A stretch of DNA of 64,000 nucleotides from NCBI RefSeq assembly GCF_001426665.1, contig NZ_LMEY01000001.1, positions 809,000-872,999 of the forward strand. The letters run 5' to 3'. The position numbers and the translations under genes are program-made. Source of the DNA: Rhizobium sp. Root1334. Its GTDB lineage: Bacteria; Pseudomonadota; Alphaproteobacteria; Rhizobiales; Rhizobiaceae. Positions 58,579 to 64,000 of the stretch are shown here, one piece after another (the first letter of the stretch is position 1; every line of letters begins with the position of its first letter). The notes below the pieces were generated by a model that was not told the origin of the DNA, did not search any database, and saw only the letters and a program-made list of their open reading frames with translations.

Positions 58579-59378
58579 GATATTCTCCGGATGGACTGCT
58601 GGACAGGAACGGACGTGCCCGGCGCGCGATAGCGGATATGGCACCCGGTTTCCCCCTCATGTTCGATGTCGGCATCCACGCCGAACACGCGCTTGATACA
58701 GTGTGCATCCAGAACCTCGCGCGGGCTGCCGAGTGCCGCCAGACTGCCCCTCTCCATGACGGCGATGCGATCACAGAACATGGCCGCATGGTTGAGATCA
58801 TGCAGGGCCGCGACCACGGTAAGGTTCTGCTCGCGCACGAGATGCAGCAGGCCGATCTGATGGCCTATATCGAGGTGGTTTGTCGGCTCGTCGAGCAGCA
58901 GGATGGAGGGCTGCTGGGCGAGCGCCCTGGCAATGTGCAATCTTTGACGTTCACCGCCCGAAAGCGTATGCCACCATCGCCCGGCAAAGCCTTCCATATC
59001 GACATTGCGGATCGCCTCGTCGACGATTGCATCATCACTCTTCGACCAGGGTGATAGCGGGCCGAGATGCGGGGTCCGGCCAAGCTCGACGGCCTGGCGC
59101 GCAGTGATGCGCTCAGCGGTTTCGGCCTGCTGCTCGACAAGTGCTATCCGCTTGGCGATCTCCCGGCGGCCAATCGAATGGATTGGCTGACCGTCCAGCA
59201 AGACGGTGCCCGAGTGGGGCTTGCGGATCCCCGACAGCAAAGACATCAGGCTGGTCTTGCCCGAACCGTTGGGGCCGACAATACCGAGAAACTCGCCGGG
59301 GACGACATCCAAAGACACGTCATGAAGAATGGTGGCACCACCGGCCGACCACGAAACGTTTTGCGCGGAAAGGTTCAC
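58575..59378 (-). CDS. ABC importer ATPase, probably cobalamin (BtuD/FecE type)
   Basis: A 267-residue ABC ATPase: Walker A GPNGSGKT at about 35-42, signature LSGGERQR, Walker B SILLLDEPTNHLD and switch histidine AALHDLNHA. It belongs to the FecE/BtuD group that imports iron chelates, haem or corrinoids. The upstream cobalamin riboswitch makes a corrinoid (or cobalt chelate) the likely cargo. Its GTG start overlaps the permease stop, and its stop overlaps the pseudoazurin start. Confidence 0.88.
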   Translation of the reverse strand: MNLSAQNVSWSAGGATILHDVSLDVVPGEFLGIVGPNGSGKTSLMSLLSGIRKPHSGTVLLDGQPIHSIGRREIAKRIALVEQQAETAERITARQAVELGRTPHLGPLSPWSKSDDAIVDEAIRNVDMEGFAGRWWHTLSGGERQRLHIARALAQQPSILLLDEPTNHLDIGHQIGLLHLVREQNLTVVAALHDLNHAAMFCDRIAVMERGSLAALGSPREVLDAHCIKRVFGVDADIEHEGETGCHIRYRAPGTSVPVQQSIRRIS

Positions 59379-60403
59379 GCCGGCGCCCTCCTGCGGCTGA
59401 GGATCAAGGCGAAGGCTGGGGCGCCAAAGAGCGCGGTGATGACGCCGATCGGCAGGACCTGCCCCGGTATGATGACCCGCGATATGATATCGGCAGCGAT
59501 CATGAAGACGGCGCCGATGAGGGCAGATGCAGGGATAAGCAATCCATGCCGCACGCCAACGACCATCCGGGCAGCATGCGGGATCACCAGCCCTATGAAA
59601 CCGATCGAGCCGACAATGCTGACCATGACCGCCGTCATCAGTGCCGACACGCCGATCAGGATGGCGTAGACGCGGCGGACATGAATGCCCAAAGAGGCGG
59701 CCGATTCCGAGCCGAAGGTGAAGGCGTCAAGCGCGCGCGCCTGCCAGAGGCAGACCGCAAGGCCGATCACGGCGACGGGAAGCGCAAGCGAGACGTCAGT
59801 CCAGCGGACACCGGAAAGGTTTCCAAGCAGCCAGAACATGATACCGCGGGCCTGCTCCGCATTGGCCGCCTTCGTGACAATGAAGGACGTCAGCGCATTG
59901 AAGAGCTGCGAACCGGCAACACCGGCCAGAATGATCGCGCTGGTGCCCCGTCCGGCGCGCAAGGCGAGCAGGCTGACGAGGCCAAAGGCGATCAGAGCTC
60001 CGGCGAATGCGCCTGCAGGCATCGTCAGAAAACCCGCTCCGAAGCCGAGAATTGCCACGCCGACCGCGCCGGTCGAAGCCCCGGCGGAAATGCCGAGAAT
60101 ATAGGGATCAGCCAATGGGTTCCGGAGCAGCGCCTGCAACACGACACCGGAAACCGCCAAGGCCGAACCGCAGCAAGCGGCGACAACGGCGCGGCTCATC
60201 CGGTAGTTCCAGACAATACCCTGATCGAGCGGATCGAGCGGATAGCCCGCGTTCCAGAGCCGATTGGCCACGGTCTTGGCGACGATGTCCATGGGAATGG
60301 CAGTCTCGCCGATCGCCGCGCCCAGCCAGAGCGCTGCGACCAGAACGACAAGCGCCAGCAGGATGGCGCTTGTCTTTGAGAGGGAAGAGGTGATGGCGAT
60401 CAC
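59375..60403 (-). CDS. ABC importer permease, probably cobalamin (BtuC/FecCD type)
   Basis: A 342-residue inner-membrane protein with about ten helices and the FecCD signature ALLRNPLADPYILGISAGASTGA; GSIGFIGLVIPHAARMVVG contains the coupling helix. It forms the channel for the periplasmic binding protein upstream. The GTG start overlaps the binding-protein stop (GTGA), so all four genes of the operon are chained by overlaps. Confidence 0.9.
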   Translation of the reverse strand: MIAITSSLSKTSAILLALVVLVAALWLGAAIGETAIPMDIVAKTVANRLWNAGYPLDPLDQGIVWNYRMSRAVVAACCGSALAVSGVVLQALLRNPLADPYILGISAGASTGAVGVAILGFGAGFLTMPAGAFAGALIAFGLVSLLALRAGRGTSAIILAGVAGSQLFNALTSFIVTKAANAEQARGIMFWLLGNLSGVRWTDVSLALPVAVIGLAVCLWQARALDAFTFGSESAASLGIHVRRVYAILIGVSALMTAVMVSIVGSIGFIGLVIPHAARMVVGVRHGLLIPASALIGAVFMIAADIISRVIIPGQVLPIGVITALFGAPAFALILSRRRAPA

Positions 60404-61446
60404 TTGTTGAGGCCGGATGCGGCGATCGCGTCAGCGAGCACCTCGATGCCCTCGATAGTGCGGATCGTCGGGTTCATCGCCTGGGCGTCCATGACCACCA
60501 CGTGCCCCTCCTTGACGGCAGGCATCAGGCTGGCAACGGGATCGGTCGTCAGGAATTCCTGCTTGACCGCGATGTCATCGGCCGGAAAGCGGCGGCGGTC
60601 CAACGCGCCCGCCACGATGATGGTCGGGTTTGACTTGGCAATCGTTTCCCAGCCGACCGTCGGCCATTCCTCTTCGCTGTCGATGACGTTCTTGATACCG
60701 AGTGTGCGGAGAATATAGCCCGGCGCACCATTCCTGCCCGCGACATAAGGGTCGATGTCCTTCTCGGCGCTTGAGAACCAGAACACGGCAGAGAGCTTGT
60801 CGTTGGCGGTGGTGATCTTTTTGCGAGCCGCCTCTTCGCGCGCCTTGAGATCGGCGATGACCTTCGCGCCCTGGTCCTGAACGTCGTAGATTTTCGCGAG
60901 TTCGGCGATTTCCTGATAGATCAGGTCCATGGTGAAGACACCTTTGCGGACACCGTCGCCACCGCTCGAATTGTCCTTGCCGACACAATCCGATGGCGAG
61001 ACATAGACGGGGATGGCCAATTCCTCAAACTGCTGCGGCGTACCAACGACGCCTTCTGGGCCAATCATCCACTCGAACTGGGCTGTCACCAGATCGGGTT
61101 TCTTGCCGATGACGCTCTCGAAGCTTGGATCATTATCCGCCAACCGTTCGACCTTGGCATTGATCTCCTCGTACCCTTTCAGAACAGGGCCGATCCACAG
61201 CGCCGTGCCGACCATTTTTTCGTGAACGCCGAGCAAGTAAAGGATTTCGGTGGTGCTTTGTCCGATTGAAACAGCGCGTTCTGGAGCCTGATTGACGGTA
61301 ACCTCACGGCCGCAATTGTGGAATGTCAGCGGATACTGGGTCTTCTCGGCAAAGGCCTGCGTCGATGCAAGGGCCGCAAGAACTGCGGCATTGGCCAGCA
61401 CGACCAGCGATTTGCCGATATGCCGGGATGTTTTGGAAATGAACAT
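60400..61446 (-). CDS. ABC importer periplasmic binding protein, probably cobalamin (BtuF type)
   Basis: A 348-residue exported protein. After a signal peptide of about 33 residues (VVLANAAVLAALASTQAFA) it shows FHNCGREVTVNQAPERAVSIGQSTTEILYLLG and PDLVTAQFEWM, typical of FecB/BtuF class III binding proteins. GGAGGACTAA precedes the ATG. A cobalamin riboswitch lies about 240 bases upstream on the same strand, so the operon should be off when vitamin B12 is plentiful. Confidence 0.88.
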   Translation of the reverse strand: MFISKTSRHIGKSLVVLANAAVLAALASTQAFAEKTQYPLTFHNCGREVTVNQAPERAVSIGQSTTEILYLLGVHEKMVGTALWIGPVLKGYEEINAKVERLADNDPSFESVIGKKPDLVTAQFEWMIGPEGVVGTPQQFEELAIPVYVSPSDCVGKDNSSGGDGVRKGVFTMDLIYQEIAELAKIYDVQDQGAKVIADLKAREEAARKKITTANDKLSAVFWFSSAEKDIDPYVAGRNGAPGYILRTLGIKNVIDSEEEWPTVGWETIAKSNPTIIVAGALDRRRFPADDIAVKQEFLTTDPVASLMPAVKEGHVVVMDAQAMNPTIRTIEGIEVLADAIAASGLNK

Positions 61447-61682
61447 TTAGTCCTCCGGATGAATCACGCCTCTGGACGGATTCTGTGAGGGCAAAGACGT
61501 CGTGGCGAACAACACCAAACACGGCATGTTCGCTGCCGAAGCCTTTCAGCCCGCGATGAAACAGATGCCGCGTGGTGGGAAATCCGGGAGAATACGTATG
61601 AATACGCTGTTAGGCCGGCAGGAAACCGTCATCAAATTCTCCTGTTCAGGGCATCCCCGCCCGTGACGTTGGATCGATCTTT
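61447..61682 (-). other. Leader between cobalamin riboswitch and its first gene
   Basis: About 235 bases of transcribed leader expected to hold the expression platform. I could not identify a clear terminator with a U-run, which leaves translational control of the GGAGG site as the simpler model. Confidence 0.4.
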
Positions 61683-61900
61683 TGACGGCAGGTCTCCTGG
61701 CTTACGGATATCTGCATCTCATCTGCCTTCCCGGGAGTTCTCCCAGTGGCATGACGCATTTTCGCGTCACGAGGATGAGCGGCAATCCGCTTACAGTTGC
61801 GGGGGCAGCCACGGTCTAGGTCCCTGCTGGGTCGTCCTCACCGTGTTCCCTATTAATCCCCTCGGAGTCATCGCTCGGGGAACCGTCGGCGGCGAGTTAG
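61683..61900 (-). ncRNA. Cobalamin (B12) riboswitch
   Basis: On the minus strand the aptamer elements appear in order: GGTTCCCCGAGC and GGGAACACGGTGAGG near the 5' side, CTGCCCCCGCAACTGTAAGCG, GCCACTGGGAGAACTCCCGG, then GGGAAGGCAG and the 3' element AAGCCAGGAGACCTGCCGTC. This matches the AdoCbl class. It lies upstream of the BtuF-like gene. Confidence 0.95.
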
Positions 61901-62071
61901 CATCAGGCATCAAGGCGCGTCAAGGCGAAACAGATGGCGTCTTGCGCTTTACGGTTGATTCTCGATTTGCTCTCAAAACCGGCTGACTGAAGCTTGGCCG
62001 ACGAAGCTTCTTCCCCAAAACCAAGCGCCTCAGGCCGAGTTTATCAGTCCATTGACTCTTGCTTGAAAATG

Positions 62072-62086
62072 GAACATAAAGTGAAC
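62072..62086 (+). promoter_or_regulatory. LexA-type SOS box upstream of a small gene
   Basis: GAAC-ATAAAGT-GAAC is a direct repeat with exactly 7 bases between, the reverse complement of the GTTC-N7-GTTC LexA site of Rhizobiales. TTGACT (62053-62058) lies 13 bases before it and could be the -35, so the box would cover the -10 region. The small gene starts 80 bases downstream. Confidence 0.7.
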
Positions 62087-62165
62087 AAATGAGGCAATGC
62101 AGGCCGGCAGGCATCGTATCCTTGCTTGGCAGGATCACTCCACCGGATAACCGTTGAGGTAAGAC

Positions 62166-62348
62166 ATGAGCCATGTTGATGAAATTACGGCGCGGACACA
62201 GGCGGTTCTGGCGCGGTCGAGGGCATTCCGGGAGCGTTCGCAGGCGATGCGGGAAGAGCACAAGGCTCTGATCGAGCGCGCCTCGATCAAGTCGGGCCAG
62301 CTTCATTTCGTCTTTCCCGCGTCAAACCAGGACAGACCCAAGCACTAG
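62166..62348 (+). CDS. Small helical protein (60 aa) behind an SOS box
   Basis: Starts MSHVDEITARTQAVLARSRA and continues as a charged amphipathic helix rich in Arg, Glu and Ala up to about residue 40, then SGQLHFVFPASNQDRPKH. GAGGTAAGAC precedes the ATG. I know no named family. An SOS-type operator in its promoter predicts induction by DNA damage. The size and charge would suit a protein-binding regulator, but that is only a guess. Confidence 0.65.
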   Translation: MSHVDEITARTQAVLARSRAFRERSQAMREEHKALIERASIKSGQLHFVFPASNQDRPKH

Positions 62349-62451
62349 GAAACCAACTCAGCGCCAGACCTTCCGCCGCGAACGGCCACGCTTGAATGTG
62401 CCGCCAATACCGCTACATTCTTTCGATGAATGCCCTCGCGGAGTAGACCCG

Positions 62452-62712
62452 ATGAAACCTCTCATTTTCCTGAGTGTAGCCGCGCTGATGCTGGCCTCGT
62501 GCACCGCGCCGGATGTCGAGCCGATCCCGGGCAGTATCACTTATGGCGGCCAGCCGCGCACGAAGCTGACGAAATCACCGGTCGGCAGTGTCGTGCACAA
62601 TTCGTTCCGCACCGTGACCGGCGTTGCCTACGAAACCTATATCATCCAGCCGGATCGCTCGCTGAAGCTGATCCGCCGCGAAATCCGCAGCGACTTTTTC
62701 GATCAGAATTGA
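62452..62712 (+). CDS. Small lipoprotein (86 aa)
   Basis: MKPLIFLSVAALMLASCTAP has a lipobox (LASC), so the mature protein would be lipid-anchored through Cys17. The rest, with SITYGGQPRTKL and VGSVVHNSFRTVTGVAYETYII, is a short beta-rich domain common in rhizobial hypothetical proteins. GGAGTAGACCCG precedes the ATG at 62452; a longer frame would hide the signal. It is convergent with the pdxA-like gene. Confidence 0.72.
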   Translation: MKPLIFLSVAALMLASCTAPDVEPIPGSITYGGQPRTKLTKSPVGSVVHNSFRTVTGVAYETYIIQPDRSLKLIRREIRSDFFDQN

Positions 62713-62726
62713 GCTCCGGCGCCGCT

Positions 62727-63710
62727 TCAAGCCGCGGGTGCAGCTCTTGGCGACCGCGCCACCAACCGCGCATAGTCGATTGCCGATAGCATATTGACGT
62801 GATTGGCCTTTCCCGTACCCGCGATGTCGAAGGCCGTGCCGTGGTCGACCGACACCCGGTCGATCGGCAGGCCGAGCGAGACGTTGACGGCGGTCTCGAA
62901 GGCAACCAGCTTGATCGGGATATGTCCCTGGTCGTGGTATTGCGCGACGACGAGATCGAAGGCGCCGCCATAGGCGCGGGCATAGACTGTATCGGCGGAA
63001 ATCGGGCCGACCACATCGATGCCCTTGGCCTGCGCCAGTTCAACTGCAGGCGCCAGGAATTTCGTGTCCTCATCGCCGAACAAGCCGCCCTCGCCGCAAT
63101 GCGGATTGATGCCGGCGACGGCGATACGCGCCTTTTTGCCAAGACGCAGAAAATGGCGGTGCCCCGCCTCGATCGTCGCCAGCACACGCTCGACAGTCGC
63201 CCGTTCGATGGCGGTGCGCAGCGAAACGTGTGTCGAGACGTGGATGGTGTTCAGGCGCTCGGATGCCAGAAGCATGAAGGAGCTTTTCGATCCGGTCAGA
63301 TGCGCCAAAAGGCCGGTATGGCCGTCGAAATGATGGCCGGCGAGGTTCATTGCTTCCTTGTTGATCGGCGCGGTGACGATGCAATCGACTGCGCCGGACA
63401 TGGCCAGCTCAACCGCGCGCTTGATGTAACGTACGGACGCATCCCCAGCGACCGGGCTCACCTTGCCGATCGCAGGCAGGCTGCCATCAATCGCAACTTC
63501 ATCGACGGCGATCGTGCCTGCGGCGGGCGTGGCGGAAAAATGCAATTCCGTTCCCGTTACCCTGTTGGCCCGTTCCAGCGCCTCGACATTACCGACGATG
63601 ACGAAATTCGCCCTGTCGGCTTCGGGCAGCGCGGCCAGCGCCTTAACGATGACTTCAGGCCCGACGCCGGCCGGATCTCCCAGCGTAACGGCTACGCGCG
63701 ATGTGCTCAT
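62727..63710 (-). CDS. PdxA-family 4-phosphohydroxy-threonine dehydrogenase
   Basis: A 327-residue NAD-dependent dehydrogenase of the PdxA family. [13 protein letters not shown] at the start, the metal-binding histidines in [16 protein letters not shown] and [12 protein letters not shown], and [14 protein letters not shown] are signatures. In vitamin B6 synthesis it oxidises 4-phosphohydroxy-L-threonine. Relatives called PdxA2 act in sugar-acid catabolism. Here it follows an iron-type alcohol dehydrogenase gene rather than ksgA/surA, which favours the catabolic type. GGAGGACTGAAC precedes the ATG at 63710. Confidence 0.88.
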   Translation of the reverse strand: MSTSRVAVTLGDPAGVGPEVIVKALAALPEADRANFVIVGNVEALERANRVTGTELHFSATPAAGTIAVDEVAIDGSLPAIGKVSPVAGDASVRYIKRAVELAMSGAVDCIVTAPINKEAMNLAGHHFDGHTGLLAHLTGSKSSFMLLASERLNTIHVSTHVSLRTAIERATVERVLATIEAGHRHFLRLGKKARIAVAGINPHCGEGGLFGDEDTKFLAPAVELAQAKGIDVVGPISADTVYARAYGGAFDLVVAQYHDQGHIPIKLVAFETAVNVSLGLPIDRVSVDHGTAFDIAGTGKANHVNMLSAIDYARLVARSPRAAPAA

Positions 63711-63778
63711 GTTCAGTCCTCCGTGCGGCGCAGCGGCCGTTCCTGCGCTCCGGCTTGGCCGCGGCAGGCCTGTTCCAG

Positions 63779-64000
63779 TCAATAGGCGGCTTGATAGATC
63801 GAAAGAATGTCGGCGCGCTCAAGATCGCGCGGATTGTTGTCCAGCAGGCGGCGGATGGCAAAGGCATCATCAGCCATGACACCGAGATCCGTTTCCGGTA
63901 CGCCCAAGGCCGAGAGCCGCATCTCGATACCGAGTCCCGCGCAGAAACCGGATGTGGCGTCAAAAACAGAAGCCTGATCCGCACCAGCCTTGAGATTGAG
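63779..64000 (-). CDS. Iron-containing alcohol dehydrogenase, C-terminal part
   Basis: The last 73 codons of a leftward gene that enters from the right edge. The text [20 protein letters not shown], then [18 protein letters not shown], is the C-terminal helical pattern of iron-type alcohol dehydrogenases (maleylacetate reductase and 4-hydroxybutyrate dehydrogenase relatives). It ends 68 bases before the PdxA-like gene and is probably co-transcribed with it. The substrate cannot be told from the fragment. Confidence 0.72.
   Translation of the reverse strand, partial: LNLKAGADQASVFDATSGFCAGLGIEMRLSALGVPETDLGVMADDAFAIRRLLDNNPRDLERADILSIYQAAY

Overview
The window is about 64 kb of high-GC alphaproteobacterial DNA and carries almost only housekeeping and metabolic genes. 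The gene set points to the family Rhizobiaceae (Rhizobium, Agrobacterium or Sinorhizobium relatives). The evidence is an ABC-type rhamnose operon with an isomerase and a fused aldolase/dehydrogenase, an eukaryote-like glutamine synthetase (glnII), a succinoglycan exo cluster, a BioR-controlled bioBFDAZ operon, and the murA-DUF2948-hisD-UPF0262-infA-maf-yacG block. RIME-like palindromic repeats typical of rhizobia are also present. Species cannot be fixed from sequence alone.

Layout. 0-7.6 kb: L-rhamnose uptake and catabolism (rhaP, rhaT, rhaS and rhaR leftward; rhaD and rhaI rightward from a divergent, operator-rich promoter), bracketed by two inverted copies of a palindromic intergenic repeat. 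7.6-13 kb: small stress and hypothetical genes, a YbaK-type deacylase, glnII behind a sigma-54 promoter with a divergent DUF2735 gene, and an adenylate-cyclase-like protein. 13-32 kb: an almost complete succinoglycan cluster, in order exoQ, F, Y, X, U, V, W, T, H, K, L, A, M, O, N, P. exoI, exoZ and exoB are not present here. Precursor supply (ExoN), eight-sugar assembly (ExoY, A, L, M, O, U, W), succinylation (ExoH), pyruvylation (ExoV), flipping (ExoT), polymerisation and export (ExoP, Q, F), chain cleavage (ExoK) and dosage control (ExoX) are all accounted for.

32-44.8 kb: a small membrane protein, a 2OG-Fe(II) oxygenase, the bioBFDAZ operon with its repressor bioR and three BioR-type palindromes, then a TPP-riboswitch-controlled thiCOSGED operon. 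44.9-51.4 kb: an ABC_membrane_2 (SbmA/BacA-superfamily) exporter-like protein whose nucleotide-binding motifs are degraded, two small secreted proteins, a second pyruvyltransferase-like gene divergent from a lower-GC GSCFA gene, and tRNA-Thr. 51.5-57.8 kb: conserved housekeeping genes ending in tRNA-Phe. 58-62 kb: a cobalamin-riboswitch ABC importer whose last gene is a pseudoazurin, translationally coupled to the ATPase. 62-64 kb: a 60-residue protein behind a LexA-type SOS box, a small lipoprotein, and a PdxA-family dehydrogenase next to the end of an iron-type alcohol dehydrogenase.

No transposase, integrase, phage gene or CRISPR array was seen. No wholly new multi-gene system is evident. 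The best leads are the ATPase-dead transporter, the cobalamin-controlled pseudoazurin, the SOS-linked small protein, the leaderless and self-operated bioR, and the large hairpins that overlap gene ends in the exo cluster.
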